Source of the DNA: Thalassotalea sp. 273M-4
Lineage (GTDB): Bacteria; Pseudomonadota; Gammaproteobacteria; Enterobacterales; Alteromonadaceae
DNA length: 64,000 nt
NCBI RefSeq assembly: GCF_041410465.1
Contig: NZ_CP166961.1
Location: forward strand, 620,001-684,000
Direction of reading: 5' to 3'
Shown: one piece after another, positions 52,804 through 63,765 of the stretch
Layout of the letters: each line of letters starts with the position of its first letter
Numbering within the stretch: position 1 is the first letter of the stretch
Made by a program: the position numbers and the translations under genes
Notes under the pieces: model-generated
The model's database searches: none
Seen by the model: only the letters and a program-made list of their open reading frames with translations
Told to the model about the DNA's origin: nothing

Positions 52804-53325
52804 ATGAATATATTTATCATGCGACATGGTGATGCTAGTGAAGTGGCCACCAACGACAGTCTCAGACCCTTGACCCAAAGCGGTATTGAAGAAGTCAAAA
52901 TTTGTGCTCATTGGCTCGAATCACAACCTGCAAAAATAGATTTAATCTTGGTGAGTCCCTATGTACGAGCGCAACAGAGCGCCGACGAGCTCGAACAAGC
53001 CTTGTCGTATCCGGTTGAAAGAGACACCTTAGATATATTGATCCCAGCCGGTAAAGCAACGCAAGTTCATGACTTTATTGATGGTTTGTTAAGTGAACAA
53101 CCGACCATCAACGTGTTATTGGTATCTCATATGCCATTGGTTAGTTACTTAACCGCAGTGCTTACTCATGACCATCAAATGCCTATCTACCCAACCGCCG
53201 GAACAGCCCAAATAGACTACAACCCAGAGCTCATGCATGGCTCCTTGGTCGACTTTTTATGTCCTGAAGACTCACCAGTAATCAGTCAGGGCGAAAGCAG
53301 TTGTATGCAAAGTCACAAGATCTAG
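52804..53325 (+). CDS. sixA: phosphohistidine phosphatase SixA
   Basis: 173 residues. The histidine-phosphatase signature IMRHGDA is at the N-terminus, and the second His lies in LLVSHMPLVSYL (about 117). SixA removes phosphate from histidine phosphotransfer proteins such as ArcB or the nitrogen PTS. Sits between the M16 peptidase and convergent smrB genes. Confidence 0.87.
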   Translation: MNIFIMRHGDASEVATNDSLRPLTQSGIEEVKICAHWLESQPAKIDLILVSPYVRAQQSADELEQALSYPVERDTLDILIPAGKATQVHDFIDGLLSEQPTINVLLVSHMPLVSYLTAVLTHDHQMPIYPTAGTAQIDYNPELMHGSLVDFLCPEDSPVISQGESSCMQSHKI

Positions 53326-53400
53326 CCAATAAAACTGAGTTGCTAGGTTGTTTTATCGCCTTATGCAACTTAAGAACGGCTTAAACTAGCCTACACGGTT

Positions 53401-53946
53401 TTACGATTTACAGAAAAAATCGTCTTTCAAATCAACTAAAACCAGCAAAGCCCCATCACCACCATATTCCAATGGCGCTTGGTGAAATGCCATCACATCT
53501 GGGTGTTGAACTAACCAATGTGGTACTTTGTTTTTTAACACTCGATTACCAATACCATGAATAATACAAACACAATTAACGTGTTCTTTAATGCAGGCAG
53601 CCAGTAATGCGGCAATTTCTTGTTTTGATTTTTGTTGATTTAACCCATGTAAATCAAGGATAAGCTCAGGTGAATATTCACCACGGCGCAACAGCTTTAC
53701 TTCGAAGCTGTCAACGCCTTCTCGAACATACTTCATTGGCCCATGTTGCTCTAGGTTGGGTTCAAATTGATCAGAAAAGTAAAATTGCTGTTTTTCAAAC
53801 ACCTGTTTTTCTTTACGCTGTTTAACTTGATTTTTATTTGCCAGTGTTTCTGGGTGCACAGTATCTTGAATAATCGGTTTTACTTTGCCTACAGCTTGCT
53901 TAAATAGCTGTTTTTCTTCACTGTTTAACAAGTCTTTGAATTTCAT
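53401..53946 (-). CDS. smrB: SmrB endonuclease (Smr domain)
   Basis: 181 residues. A Smr domain at about 95-175 with LILDLHGLNQQKSKQEIAALLAA and the active-site-like CIIHGIGNRVLKNKVPHWL. E. coli SmrB (YfcN) cleaves mRNA at collided ribosomes. In E. coli it sits beside prmB, as here (divergent). Confidence 0.9.
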   Translation of the reverse strand: MKFKDLLNSEEKQLFKQAVGKVKPIIQDTVHPETLANKNQVKQRKEKQVFEKQQFYFSDQFEPNLEQHGPMKYVREGVDSFEVKLLRRGEYSPELILDLHGLNQQKSKQEIAALLAACIKEHVNCVCIIHGIGNRVLKNKVPHWLVQHPDVMAFHQAPLEYGGDGALLVLVDLKDDFFCKS

Positions 53947-54199
53947 AGTATGGATGTAAAACCAGAGGTTAAAATATTGATGCGCGATAAAAGTGTATTT
54001 TACCGAAAATTGTTATCAAGTATAATTTAAATTCGATTGATTTAGATAGCCGTTTACTGACAAACGGCTTAAATTTTTCATCAAATGATAGCTAAACTGT
54101 TATAGTGGCTAGTTCATCGTGGTCGCCATCGCACCACTAATCAATACGTTATATAAATGCCGAGCAATAGCATAAAGGCATTTAAATCAGGAGAATATT

Positions 54200-55135
54200 T
54201 TGCTCGAGTTAAACATTGACGAAGTCACCGAAGACTTGCATACCATTGGTGATTTTCTACGTTGGGGCCTTAGTCGATTTAATCAAGCAGATTTGTTCTA
54301 TGGGCATGGCACCACCAATGCGTGGGATGAAGCGTTAATCTTAACCTTACATGCATTACACCTACCCAACAATCTTGATGATAACCTACTCAATGCCAGA
54401 TTAACCAAAAGTGAAAGACAGGCGGTAGTTGAATTGCTGTTACGTCGTATCGATGAGCGTATTCCATCGGCTTATTTAACCAATTTAGCATACTTTTGTG
54501 GCTTACCCTTTTATGTTGATGAAAGAGTATTGGTGCCACGATCGCCCATAGGTGAGCTTATCGATAATCGATTTGCCAATCTTCTCCAAGCAAAGCCACA
54601 ACATATCTTAGATTTATGTACCGGCAGTGGGTGTATTGCTATTGCTTGTGCTCATGCCTTTGAAGATGCTAATGTGGATGCGTTTGATTTATCGTTAGAT
54701 GCGCTCGAAGTTGCCGAAATAAATATTCACAATCATGAGCTTAGTGATCGTGTCGTGCCGATTCAATCCGATGTTTTCTCTGCGGCAATGGGCACTAAAT
54801 ACGATCTTATTGTCACCAATCCACCGTATGTTGACAGTGAAGATATTGGTGATATGCCGGATGAATTTCATCATGAACCCGAAATGGGGTTGGGCTGCGG
54901 TGACGACGGTCTCGATATTGTGCGCAGAATTTTAGCCGAGGCCAGCGCACACTTGTCAAACGATGGCGTGTTAATTTGTGAAGTCGGCAATTCGATGATC
55001 CATGTACAAGCGTTATACCCTGAAGTTGACTTTCAGTGGCTGACTTTTGAGCGGGGCGGGTTCGGCGTTTTTCGTATCACCAAACAACAATTAGATAAAT
55101 ATCAGGATATTTTTAACCAGAGGGTAAAGCAGTAA
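54200..55135 (+). CDS. prmB: ribosomal protein L3 glutamine methyltransferase
   Basis: 311 residues. The SAM-binding motif is [17 protein letters not shown] (about 140) and the catalytic [14 protein letters not shown] (about 212) is the NPPY motif of glutamine-N5 methyltransferases. The start is a TTG at 54200, decided by CAGGAG nine bases upstream; no nearer ATG fits. Precedes aroC by 3 bases, an order shared with E. coli. Confidence 0.92.
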   Translation: MLELNIDEVTEDLHTIGDFLRWGLSRFNQADLFYGHGTTNAWDEALILTLHALHLPNNLDDNLLNARLTKSERQAVVELLLRRIDERIPSAYLTNLAYFCGLPFYVDERVLVPRSPIGELIDNRFANLLQAKPQHILDLCTGSGCIAIACAHAFEDANVDAFDLSLDALEVAEINIHNHELSDRVVPIQSDVFSAAMGTKYDLIVTNPPYVDSEDIGDMPDEFHHEPEMGLGCGDDGLDIVRRILAEASAHLSNDGVLICEVGNSMIHVQALYPEVDFQWLTFERGGFGVFRITKQQLDKYQDIFNQRVKQ

Positions 55136-55138
55136 GTT

Positions 55139-56224
55139 ATGGCAGGGAATACGATAGGTACATTATTTCGGGTTACTACATTTGGTGAAAGCCATGGGGT
55201 GGCATTAGGCGCGATCGTCGATGGTTGTCCCCCAGGGATTACGTTAAGCGAAGCGGATTTACAAACGGATTTGGACCGTCGTAGGCCAGGAACCTCGCGC
55301 TTCACCACGGCAAGAAGAGAGCCTGATCAAGTAAAGATACTATCTGGGGTATTTGAAGGGAAAACCACGGGGACGCCCATTGGTTTAATGATTGAGAATA
55401 CCGATCAGCGCTCAAAAGATTATGGCGAAATATCTCAAATGTTTCGACCTGGTCATGCCGATTATACCTACTGGCAAAAACACGGTATTCGTGATTATCG
55501 CGGTGGTGGTCGCTCATCTGCGCGTGAAACTGCGATGCGGGTAGCCGCTGGCGCTATTGCTAAAAAATATTTAAAACAAAAGCTTGGCATTGAAATTCAA
55601 GCCTGCGTAAGTCAAATTGGTGATGTGGTTGCTGAGCACTATGATTGGGCTGAAGTTGAAAATAACCCATTCTTTTTCCCCGATAAAGCCAAAGTAGGTC
55701 AACTTGAAGCGTTAATTAAATCCATTTTAAAGCAAAAAGACTCAATTGGTGCGGCGGTTAAAGTGGTTGCCAAAGGCGTTCCTGTTGGGCTTGGAGAGCC
55801 AGTGTTTGATCGGTTAGATGCTGACCTAGCCCATTCTTTGATGAGCATTAATGCGGTTAAAGGCGTTGAGATTGGTGATGGCTTTGCGGTGGTAAACCAA
55901 AAAGGTTCAGAGCATCGTGATGAAATGACCCCTGAAGGCTTTTTATCCAATAGTGCTGGTGGTGTGTTAGGTGGGATTTCCTCCGGCCAAGATATTATTG
56001 CCAATATCGCCTTAAAACCTACATCCAGTATTGGCATTAGTGGTAAAACCATTAATCTTGATGGTGAGCCTGCCGATATTATTACGCGAGGGCGTCATGA
56101 CCCTTGTGTTGGTATTCGTGCCGTGCCTATTGCCGAATCAATGATGGCCATTACTTTAATGGATCACTATATGCGCCATATCGCTCAAAATGGTGATGTG
56201 CAATGCCCAACCCCAAAAATTTAA
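55139..56224 (+). CDS. aroC: chorismate synthase
   Basis: 361 residues (E. coli 361). Last step of the shikimate pathway; FMN-dependent elimination giving chorismate. Signatures [57 protein letters not shown] and [17 protein letters not shown] are all intact. Confidence 0.97.
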   Translation: MAGNTIGTLFRVTTFGESHGVALGAIVDGCPPGITLSEADLQTDLDRRRPGTSRFTTARREPDQVKILSGVFEGKTTGTPIGLMIENTDQRSKDYGEISQMFRPGHADYTYWQKHGIRDYRGGGRSSARETAMRVAAGAIAKKYLKQKLGIEIQACVSQIGDVVAEHYDWAEVENNPFFFPDKAKVGQLEALIKSILKQKDSIGAAVKVVAKGVPVGLGEPVFDRLDADLAHSLMSINAVKGVEIGDGFAVVNQKGSEHRDEMTPEGFLSNSAGGVLGGISSGQDIIANIALKPTSSIGISGKTINLDGEPADIITRGRHDPCVGIRAVPIAESMMAITLMDHYMRHIAQNGDVQCPTPKI

Positions 56225-56236
56225 ATAATGCCTGCT

Positions 56237-56268
56237 AAAACTGGTCGCCATATGTGACCAGTTTTTTC
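56237..56268 (+). terminator. terminator of prmB-aroC
   Basis: Stem AAAACTGGTC/GACCAGTTTT with a 9-base loop, followed by TTCTT. Confidence 0.8.
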
Positions 56269-56404
56269 TTTATTTTTTAATCCTCAAGCTTGCCTTATAC
56301 CGACCAATAACGTCGGATAACCCCGCTCATTGTAAAAGCCGATGACGCTTTTATTGCTCAGTTGTCTATAGTTTAAATAAATTAAATAACCTTATTTGCC
56401 TTAG

Positions 56405-59400
56405 ATGAAATCCTTGCTGTTGCGCTATAAAAAAACATTGTTAATTTTGCTGTTTATTTTGTTGCTCTTAGCCTTGCTCCCTTATGGGCTCAAGTATGGC
56501 ATCGTTTATACCTTGCAAAAGCAAGGCTTTAATAACGTTAGCATGGAAAACCTTAAGTTAAATGTGTTTAAGGGAACACTGCAAGTAAATCAATTAGTTG
56601 CGAAACAAGATGAGGTTGAAAAATTACATCTTGGGCAATTAAATTTTGACTATCAATGGCAGAGCCTTTTTAGCAAAGGTATGACCGCCGAGTTGATCAC
56701 TTTATCGGATTTACGCTTAAACATTGTGCTGTCTAAATCGGGTGAATTGGAAATTGTGATCCCGATAACATCTGATCCCAATGCTAAAGAAGGCGAAAAC
56801 GAAGAAGAGGCATTTTCATTACCTAACTTGGATGTCGAGCTGTTCAAGTTAAACAACATTCAACTTGGGATCAGACTACCTGAATATGAAAATGACTTTT
56901 TTATAGAGCAGCTCGAACTGTCTCAGGTTTCAACATGGAACGATAAACAAGCTCAATTAGCCTTTGACGCGAAACTGGGGGAGGGGCATATTGAGATGGA
57001 CTTGAGCGCACAGCCATTGGCGAGTACGCCACATGTTAAAGGCAATATTAAAATACGCGGACTTGATATCAGTCAGTTCTCAGGTTTTTTGCCTGCGTCA
57101 ATAAATCGTCTTCAGGCGAAGCTTGCCACCAACCTTGATATCGATGTTAAAGGGATCCGTTCTGAACAACTAGATTTAGCTGTCAAAGGTAATATTTCGC
57201 TTGTTAATTCGCAATTAAGTTTAGCAAAAATCGATTTGAAACTGGCAAAAGCCGTTAATAACGTGTCACTTAATGCCAACTACAAAAATGGCCAACTTAG
57301 CCTGCTCGCGAAAGGGCGAGGAGAGTATAGCGACACAAGCGTCAACTCGGATTTACTGAATTTGGTTCAACCGACGCTAACAAATAATTTTAATCTTCAA
57401 CTCAAACAACAAAAGGGCCGACTTAGCATGGTCAGTGATGGTGACTTTGATTTGAGTAACACCCAATTAAATCATCAACAGTGGCAATGGTTGCAAGCTA
57501 AGCTAAGCAATACTTTTAACCTTACGGTAGAGCAAAATAATGACCTGTTCGAGATTAAAGCAAAAGGTGGTTTTAAACTGAATGACGCTGATGTTACTTT
57601 TGGCCAATCTCGCTTGCTGCAAGCACAATTAGACAATAATTTTGAGATCAAGGCAAAGTGGCAAAATACGCAATGGGATATTTTAGCCGAGGGTGACTTA
57701 AAACTTACCGATAGCAAGTTTACTCAAGGCCCAGTGACCTTGCTTACGCAATTGGATAATACCTTTTCAGTCGCTGCTAACCAGCAAAACGATCAGCTAA
57801 GCTTTGAAGCCAGTGGTGATTTAAAAGCAAACAATGTCGATGCTCAATTTGGCCCTTTACAGCTGTTACTAGGGCAGTTAGACAATCGTTTTAAGATTCG
57901 TGGCAATCAAAATCAACAAGCCTTGGACTTTAACTACAAGGCAGAAAAAACATTAACCAATCTATCTCTATCAGATAAACAACAAGATTATCCGCTTTTT
58001 GGTGCTCAAAATATAAACATTACCGATTTTGAGCTTAACCAAATGTTGGCGCTAAGCCTTAGTAAAATAACAATGCAGGATGTCGATTTAGGCTACTTGG
58101 AAGAATTTAAAAAATCGCAATTAACGGCACCATTGGTAACGGTGAATAAGCTCGAGTATATTCATAACGATAATATGCTTGAGGTGGGTGATGTAAAAAT
58201 TAACGGTTTAGCGGTGCAAATGCACATAGACCAAGAGTCTAAATTGTTAGGCACCGATAGATACCAAAAAACACTTGCTGCGCTACAAGCGACAACGAAA
58301 AAAAATGACGAGCAAGAAAAGGCAAAACAGCAAGACAGTCAAATAGTACAAAACAAAAACCTTGAGCAGCAACAAAGTCCAGAATTTAAGGTTCGGTTGC
58401 AACAGTTGCTGATTGCGCAAAATAGCCTCATCCACTTAAAACAAGAGCATAAACCCTACCCCATTGAGCAAAACCTATTAATCGATAACCTTGATCTAGG
58501 GCCAGTCTACTCCAATGAACCAGAAGCGTATAGCAATGTGCTGTTAAATGCTCGCTTAGATCAGTTCTCAAATATCGAAGTCAGTGCTAAAGCGCAGCTG
58601 TTTAAATCACCATTAAATTTAGAGGCGAAAGGGCGCTTAGATGGCGTTTCTTTAGCTCAACTTTCAGCGTTTGCTGAGCCTGTTATTGGTTATGAATTTA
58701 CCAGTGGCCAGTTAGATCATAAGTTTGACCTGAAACTGAACAATAATAATTTAGATATGAAGAACAAACTCAAAATCAGACGAGTAAAACTCAATAATAC
58801 CCCCGTTAAAGTGCAAGGTAATAACAGCTCGCCATTGCCTTTACCCATGGCAATAAGCATGCTAGAAGACTCCAAAGGTTTAATCGAACTGGATGTGCCA
58901 ATTAAGAGCAACTTAAATAAAACCGATGTTGGCTTAGCCTCTATTATCAGAACATCTTTATCTGCGGTACTGCAAAAGAGTTCATTAAGCTTCCTAAAAT
59001 ACTACTTACAGCCCTATGGGGCGGTGCTATTTGCAGGGGAAATATTATTAGAACAGGCGTCTTCGGTACGTTTTGAACCGATGGCTTTTACTCCTAATTC
59101 TGCAGATTTATCAGAGCAACATCAAGAGTATGCCGATAAGCTTGCAGAGCTTTTGCAAAAAAGAAAACAATTGCAAATTCAGTTGTGCGGCATGACTAAT
59201 GAACAAGACAAAATGGCTATATCAGAGCCCGAAGCAACAAATAGCGATGAGAAAAATCAAGACAAGGTCGATGAAAAAAAGACTAAAACGTCCTTTACAC
59301 CAGAGCAAGTAGCAAGAAAATTAGATGTGTTAGCCGAAGAGCGTGCGAACAATGTAAAACGCTATTTGCTGGATAAGGGGATTAAAGGTAAACGCTTATT

Positions 59401-59458
59401 TATTTGTAAGCCTAAATTCAAAGCCAAGGGATTGGCCGGCGTAGAGCTTAGTATGTAA
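56405..59458 (+). CDS. DUF748 domain envelope protein (AsmA-like)
   Basis: 1017 residues. N-terminal transmembrane helix (about 11-32, LLILLFILLLLALLPYGLKYG), then many amphipathic beta repeats and two DUF748-type regions. The C-terminal part (about 895-1017) contains the family hallmark VRFEPMAFTPNSADLSEQHQEYADKLAELLQKRKQLQIQLCG and ends GLAGVELSM. Long periplasmic beta-rich proteins of this class resemble the AsmA superfamily implicated in lipid transport between membranes (family-level inference). Monocistronic. Confidence 0.83.
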   Translation: MKSLLLRYKKTLLILLFILLLLALLPYGLKYGIVYTLQKQGFNNVSMENLKLNVFKGTLQVNQLVAKQDEVEKLHLGQLNFDYQWQSLFSKGMTAELITLSDLRLNIVLSKSGELEIVIPITSDPNAKEGENEEEAFSLPNLDVELFKLNNIQLGIRLPEYENDFFIEQLELSQVSTWNDKQAQLAFDAKLGEGHIEMDLSAQPLASTPHVKGNIKIRGLDISQFSGFLPASINRLQAKLATNLDIDVKGIRSEQLDLAVKGNISLVNSQLSLAKIDLKLAKAVNNVSLNANYKNGQLSLLAKGRGEYSDTSVNSDLLNLVQPTLTNNFNLQLKQQKGRLSMVSDGDFDLSNTQLNHQQWQWLQAKLSNTFNLTVEQNNDLFEIKAKGGFKLNDADVTFGQSRLLQAQLDNNFEIKAKWQNTQWDILAEGDLKLTDSKFTQGPVTLLTQLDNTFSVAANQQNDQLSFEASGDLKANNVDAQFGPLQLLLGQLDNRFKIRGNQNQQALDFNYKAEKTLTNLSLSDKQQDYPLFGAQNINITDFELNQMLALSLSKITMQDVDLGYLEEFKKSQLTAPLVTVNKLEYIHNDNMLEVGDVKINGLAVQMHIDQESKLLGTDRYQKTLAALQATTKKNDEQEKAKQQDSQIVQNKNLEQQQSPEFKVRLQQLLIAQNSLIHLKQEHKPYPIEQNLLIDNLDLGPVYSNEPEAYSNVLLNARLDQFSNIEVSAKAQLFKSPLNLEAKGRLDGVSLAQLSAFAEPVIGYEFTSGQLDHKFDLKLNNNNLDMKNKLKIRRVKLNNTPVKVQGNNSSPLPLPMAISMLEDSKGLIELDVPIKSNLNKTDVGLASIIRTSLSAVLQKSSLSFLKYYLQPYGAVLFAGEILLEQASSVRFEPMAFTPNSADLSEQHQEYADKLAELLQKRKQLQIQLCGMTNEQDKMAISEPEATNSDEKNQDKVDEKKTKTSFTPEQVARKLDVLAEERANNVKRYLLDKGIKGKRLFICKPKFKAKGLAGVELSM

Positions 59459-59465
59459 GTCGCAA

Positions 59466-59494
59466 AAATAAAAAAGCCAGCTAGGCTGGCTTTA
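59466..59494 (-). terminator. terminator between DUF748 and lipA genes
   Basis: Stem AAAGCCAGC/GCTGGCTTT with loop TAG. The long A run on the plus strand gives a U-rich tail for lipA (minus); it may act both ways. Confidence 0.8.
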
Positions 59495-59509
59495 TTCGTC
59501 AAAGGAAGC

Positions 59510-60493
59510 TTACTTAACTTCTTCACCTTGGGCTTGTTTGTCGGCGTGGTAAGAACTTCTTACTAATGGACCACAAGCGGCATGTTCAAAGCCCATTTTT
59601 ATCGCTTCACGCTTAAACATTTCAAACTCATCTGGGTGAACATAACGCTCAACCGGTAAGTGGTGTTTAGACGGTTGTAAGTATTGACCAATGGTTAACA
59701 TGGTTACGCCATGGGCGCGTAAGTCGCGCATTACTTCTAAAATTTCTTCGTTGGTTTCGCCTAAGCCCACCATTAAGCCTGACTTGGTTGGTACACCAGG
59801 GTTGGCTTCACCAAATTTTTTCAACAAGTCCAATGACCATTGGTAGTTGGCACCCGGACGCGCTTTTTGGTAAAGGCGTGGTGCGGTTTCTAAGTTGTGG
59901 TTAAATACGTGTGGTGGCGCCGAATTTAAAATGTCTAACGCTCGGTCCATACGACCACGAAAATCGGGTACTAAAATTTCTACTTTGGTGTGTGGTGCGT
60001 GTTCGGCAATTTCGTTAATACAGTCGACGAATTGCTGTGCACCGCCGTCACGTAAATCGTCACGGTCAACCGAGGTAATAACCACGTACTTTAAGCGCAT
60101 GTCTTTAAGCGTTAATGCCAGTTTCTTTGGTTCGTCTTTATCTACCGGTAGTGGACGACCATGACCCACATCACAAAACGGACAACGACGAGTACAAATA
60201 TCACCTAAGATCATAAAGGTAGCGGTACCGTGGTTAAAACATTCCGCTAAGTTAGGACAAGACGCCTCTTCACATACAGAGTGCAAGTTGTGCTTGCGCA
60301 GTGACTGCTTAATATGGTCGATGTTTTCACTTGAACTAGGTAATTTGATTTTTAACCAACTCGGTTTGCGTAACATGCTTTCACGTTCACTCGCGACTAC
60401 CTTAATAGGAATGTGTTGCATTTTATCGGCATCACGCATTTTGGTGCCAGGAGCGACTCGAGTCGATTTTGTTTTTACAGTAGTGTCTGTCAT
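59510..60493 (-). CDS. lipA: lipoyl synthase
   Basis: 327 residues. Radical-SAM enzyme inserting two sulfurs into octanoyl groups on lipoyl domains. The auxiliary-cluster cysteines are [12 protein letters not shown] and the SAM-cluster ones [10 protein letters not shown]. Conserved [16 protein letters not shown] and RSSYHAD at the C-terminus. Starts 3 bases after the lipB stop. Confidence 0.97.
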   Translation of the reverse strand: MTDTTVKTKSTRVAPGTKMRDADKMQHIPIKVVASERESMLRKPSWLKIKLPSSSENIDHIKQSLRKHNLHSVCEEASCPNLAECFNHGTATFMILGDICTRRCPFCDVGHGRPLPVDKDEPKKLALTLKDMRLKYVVITSVDRDDLRDGGAQQFVDCINEIAEHAPHTKVEILVPDFRGRMDRALDILNSAPPHVFNHNLETAPRLYQKARPGANYQWSLDLLKKFGEANPGVPTKSGLMVGLGETNEEILEVMRDLRAHGVTMLTIGQYLQPSKHHLPVERYVHPDEFEMFKREAIKMGFEHAACGPLVRSSYHADKQAQGEEVK

Positions 60494-60495
60494 TA

Positions 60496-61140
60496 CTAAT
60501 TTAAACCTTGTTGATAACTGACTTTCTCAGCATTCAATAATTCTGTTAATTCCGTCACTAAGGCCTCACCAGCTTCCGATACCGTGACTGGGCCATTTAG
60601 GGTTTTTGTTTGTACCATTTCTAGTCCAGCGTAACCACATGGATTAATTCGCAAAAATGGTTCCATATCCATGTCGACATTGAGCGCCAAGCCATGAAAT
60701 GAACACCCTTTACGCACGCGAAGACCTAAAGAAGCTACTTTTTTACCATCAACATAAACCCCAGGAGCATCGGGTTTAGCTGCCGCTGTAACGTTAAACT
60801 TAGCTAACATCTCAATGATGCTGTTTTCAATAAGGGTTACTAACTCACGTACCCCCATTTTTCGGCGCCTTAGGTTAATCATAAAGTAAACAACTTGCTG
60901 ACCAGGACCATGGTAGGTAACTTGACCTCCTCGGTCGACTTTCACCACAGGGATGTCGCCAGGCATCAACAAATGTTCTTCTTTACCAGCTTGTCCTTGG
61001 GTAAATACCGGAGGATGCTCTACCAACCACAATTCGTCTTCGACAGTGTCGTCTCGAGTATCCGTAAAGTGTTGCATGGCATGCCAAACTTGCTCATAGT
61101 CCATGAGCCCAAGCTGGCGTATTACAAGTGGGTGCTTCAA
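60496..61140 (-). CDS. lipB: octanoyltransferase
   Basis: 214 residues. Moves octanoyl from acyl carrier protein to lipoyl domains. Active-site Cys in [12 protein letters not shown] and Lys in [19 protein letters not shown]; the [12 protein letters not shown] motif is intact. Operon with lipA. Confidence 0.96.
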   Translation of the reverse strand: MKHPLVIRQLGLMDYEQVWHAMQHFTDTRDDTVEDELWLVEHPPVFTQGQAGKEEHLLMPGDIPVVKVDRGGQVTYHGPGQQVVYFMINLRRRKMGVRELVTLIENSIIEMLAKFNVTAAAKPDAPGVYVDGKKVASLGLRVRKGCSFHGLALNVDMDMEPFLRINPCGYAGLEMVQTKTLNGPVTVSEAGEALVTELTELLNAEKVSYQQGLN

Positions 61141-61240
61141 AGTCTGTTTCCGCGATTATTTTTGCCGCATTATAAGGGCTAGAGGTATTTAAAATCCAAT
61201 ATTATCGTGAACTTTAGCCTTATTGGCTGTAAATAAATCG

Positions 61241-61504
61241 TTATAGTACGTAACGTACTTCTTCGATTTCAGCAAGGACCTTATAAAGCTTCTCAATATG
61301 CTCTTGGCTTGTTACGCGAACCGCAACCGACACCGAGTGGTAGTTACCTTTACTGCTCGGTTTGATACTAGGGGCGTAATCACCCGGAGTGTCTTCTTGA
61401 AGGACGGCAACGACTTTATCGGGTAGCTCGTCACAGGCAATGCCCATCACTTTGAAATTTAATACACATGGAAATTCAAGTAATTCATTGAATTTGGTTT
61501 TCAT
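61241..61504 (-). CDS. ybeD: DUF493 family protein YbeD
   Basis: 87 residues, small ferredoxin-like ACT-type fold. FNELLEFPCVLNFKVMGIA and the SVAVRVTSQEHIEKLYKVLA segments match YbeD. It stands upstream of lipB, as in E. coli. Function unclear. Confidence 0.9.
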   Translation of the reverse strand: MKTKFNELLEFPCVLNFKVMGIACDELPDKVVAVLQEDTPGDYAPSIKPSSKGNYHSVSVAVRVTSQEHIEKLYKVLAEIEEVRYVL

Positions 61505-61535
61505 AATGCTCTCTTGATTTGGTTGTATAAAGCAC

Positions 61536-62384
61536 TTAGGCGATTAAAGTTTGCTTAAATTGCTGAAACTTTAGGTGCAGTGCTTGCGCTATGGGACCGA
61601 TTTTGCCCTTAGCAATCATTTTATCATCAATTTGTATAACGGGTGAAATTTCTCGTGTTGAACTTGAAATCCATACTTCATCCGCATGCAATAATTGCTC
61701 AACACTACACGCTTGTTGATGCACCTTCAGGCCAAGCTCGTTAGCCAATTCAATGATTAATTCTCGGGTGATCCCACCTAAAATAAATCTATCTGCTATG
61801 GGAGTGAAAATTTGGCCATCTTTGACCATAAATACATTGGTTGTGCTGCCTTCGCTGACCATTTGCTGGCGATGCAAAATGGCTTCATCAAAGCCATCTC
61901 TTTCGGCTTGATTGCGTAATAAAATATTACCCAATAGGGCAATCGATTTTATATCACAAAACTGCCAACGAATATCTTCTAAAAGCGTGGCTTTACAGGT
62001 TTTTATTGACTTAACTGCGACGTTTAACGCATTGGCCATAACCAAAACCGTGGCGGCTGCTGCATCATCAAAGACATGATTGCGGCTGCTACCTTTGCCA
62101 CGGGTGACATGGATATAAATCGACAGGTTACTGCCCTGATTTTTAGCTATCACTTGTGTGATAATCTCTAGCCATTGGTTATGGGTATAGGGCGACTTGA
62201 TTTCAAGCCTCGACAAAGAATAATCGAGTCGTTCGAGGTGTTGCTCAAGACGAAATGGGCATTTGTTGTAAATAGGAATAACTTCGTAAACACCGTCTGC
62301 AAACAAAAAACCTCGGTCAAGGACCGAGATTTTTGCGTTATCTTTAGCGATATATTCGCCATTTAAAAAAACAATGTCGTTCAT
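61536..62384 (-). CDS. dat: D-amino-acid aminotransferase (class IV PLP enzyme)
   Basis: 282 residues. Class IV aminotransferase with FLNGEYIAKDNAKISVLDRGFLFADGVYEVI at the start, the PLP-Lys region CDIKSIALLGNILLRNQAE, and EGSTTNVFMVKDG then FILGGITRELI. It probably makes D-alanine or D-glutamate for peptidoglycan; placed between dacA and ybeD, a wall-synthesis context. 4-amino-4-deoxychorismate lyase or branched-chain aminotransferase are alternatives within the fold. Confidence 0.8.
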   Translation of the reverse strand: MNDIVFLNGEYIAKDNAKISVLDRGFLFADGVYEVIPIYNKCPFRLEQHLERLDYSLSRLEIKSPYTHNQWLEIITQVIAKNQGSNLSIYIHVTRGKGSSRNHVFDDAAAATVLVMANALNVAVKSIKTCKATLLEDIRWQFCDIKSIALLGNILLRNQAERDGFDEAILHRQQMVSEGSTTNVFMVKDGQIFTPIADRFILGGITRELIIELANELGLKVHQQACSVEQLLHADEVWISSSTREISPVIQIDDKMIAKGKIGPIAQALHLKFQQFKQTLIA

Positions 62385-62413
62385 TTTAATATGACTAGAA
62401 GACCCTCTAGCGA

Positions 62414-63577
62414 TTATAAAAACTGCAGTTTTACGTAATCAACTAAGCGGCTAAATAGGCTGCCTTCATTTACTTCTTGTAGGGTGACAAGCGGGTACTC
62501 ACCAACGGTTTCACCATCAAGTTCTAACATCACCTTACCCACAACTTCACCTTTGCTGATAGGGGCTTTTAACTGACGGTCAAGTTTGAAATTGGCTTCT
62601 AAGTTTTTACGCTGACCACGAGGAATGGTGATGGTGGTATCGGTTAAAATACCTAAATCCACTTCTTTAATATCACCCATCCATACACGGTTGGTGGCAA
62701 AGCTTTCACCAGCTTGATATGGGGTAATGGTTTCAAAAAAGCGAAAACCATAATTTAACAGCTTCTTGCTTTCGATCTTACGAGCTTGTTCGCTTTTTGC
62801 TCCCATCACCACACTGATCAAACGCATGCCATCTTTCGTCGCACTAGTCACTAAATTATAGCCTGCTTTTGAATGGTGGCCGGTTTTTAAGCCATCAACA
62901 TTCATGCTCTTGTCCCATAATAGGCTGTTGCGGTTATATTGTTTGATGTTGTTATAAGTAAATGATTTTTGCTTATAAATCTTGTACTCATTAGGTACGT
63001 CACGGATCAAAGCTTGGGCTAAAGTTGCCATATCGCGAGGGGTAGTAAAATGCTCGGTACCACTTAAACCATGTGAATTTTGAAAATTACTGCTGTGCAT
63101 TTCTAATTGTTGTGCGTAGTTGTTCATTAAATCAGCAAAAGCACTTTCACTGCCGGCAATATGCTCTGCCATGGCGACACAAGCATCGTTACCTGAGGCA
63201 ACAATAATGCCTTGGTTTAGTAACTTAACCGGTACCTCGGTGCCAACTTCAATGAACATTTTTGATGAGTCAGGAAAGTTTTTCGCCCACGCTTTTTCCG
63301 AAATCATCACTGGGTCATCTTCACTGATGTTACCGACTTGGATTTCTTTGCCTATGATGTAACTGGTCATCATTTTGGTTAAACTGGCGGGTTCTAGTTG
63401 CACATCAGCATTACCCTCGGCAATTACCTTGCCAGTGGTGTAATCCATTAATATGTATCCTTCGGCATTAATTTGCGGTGGAGAAGGAATTAAGGTGGCA
63501 GCAAAGGTAACAAAAGAGCTAGTTACCATCAGGAGGCTACCGGTAAGAGTGATCATTTTTCGTGCAAATTGAGACAT
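62414..63577 (-). CDS. dacA: D-alanyl-D-alanine carboxypeptidase (PBP5/6)
   Basis: 387 residues. Signal peptide (about 1-27, ending FAA), then the SxxK motif Ser65-Lys68 (ASLTKMM), SGN in VASGNDACVAMAEH and KTG in DGLKTGHHSKAGY. The C-terminal amphipathic helix (SLFSRLVDYVKLQF) anchors it to the inner membrane. It trims the terminal D-Ala of peptidoglycan pentapeptides. Confidence 0.94.
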   Translation of the reverse strand: MSQFARKMITLTGSLLMVTSSFVTFAATLIPSPPQINAEGYILMDYTTGKVIAEGNADVQLEPASLTKMMTSYIIGKEIQVGNISEDDPVMISEKAWAKNFPDSSKMFIEVGTEVPVKLLNQGIIVASGNDACVAMAEHIAGSESAFADLMNNYAQQLEMHSSNFQNSHGLSGTEHFTTPRDMATLAQALIRDVPNEYKIYKQKSFTYNNIKQYNRNSLLWDKSMNVDGLKTGHHSKAGYNLVTSATKDGMRLISVVMGAKSEQARKIESKKLLNYGFRFFETITPYQAGESFATNRVWMGDIKEVDLGILTDTTITIPRGQRKNLEANFKLDRQLKAPISKGEVVGKVMLELDGETVGEYPLVTLQEVNEGSLFSRLVDYVKLQFL

Positions 63578-63765
63578 CTTCTACCTGTATACTTAGTGTT
63601 ATAAAAAGAGTTATAAAAATTGGTTTGTTGAACGAACTTTAATCGAACATACGCTCTAAATTAGCCCGAAGAGCTAGAACTAGAGCAAAAAATTGCCGTC
63701 CATTATATCAGCATTTTCTGGCATTATAAGACCTAATTCTGCCTTTATACTGCACAGATACAAAA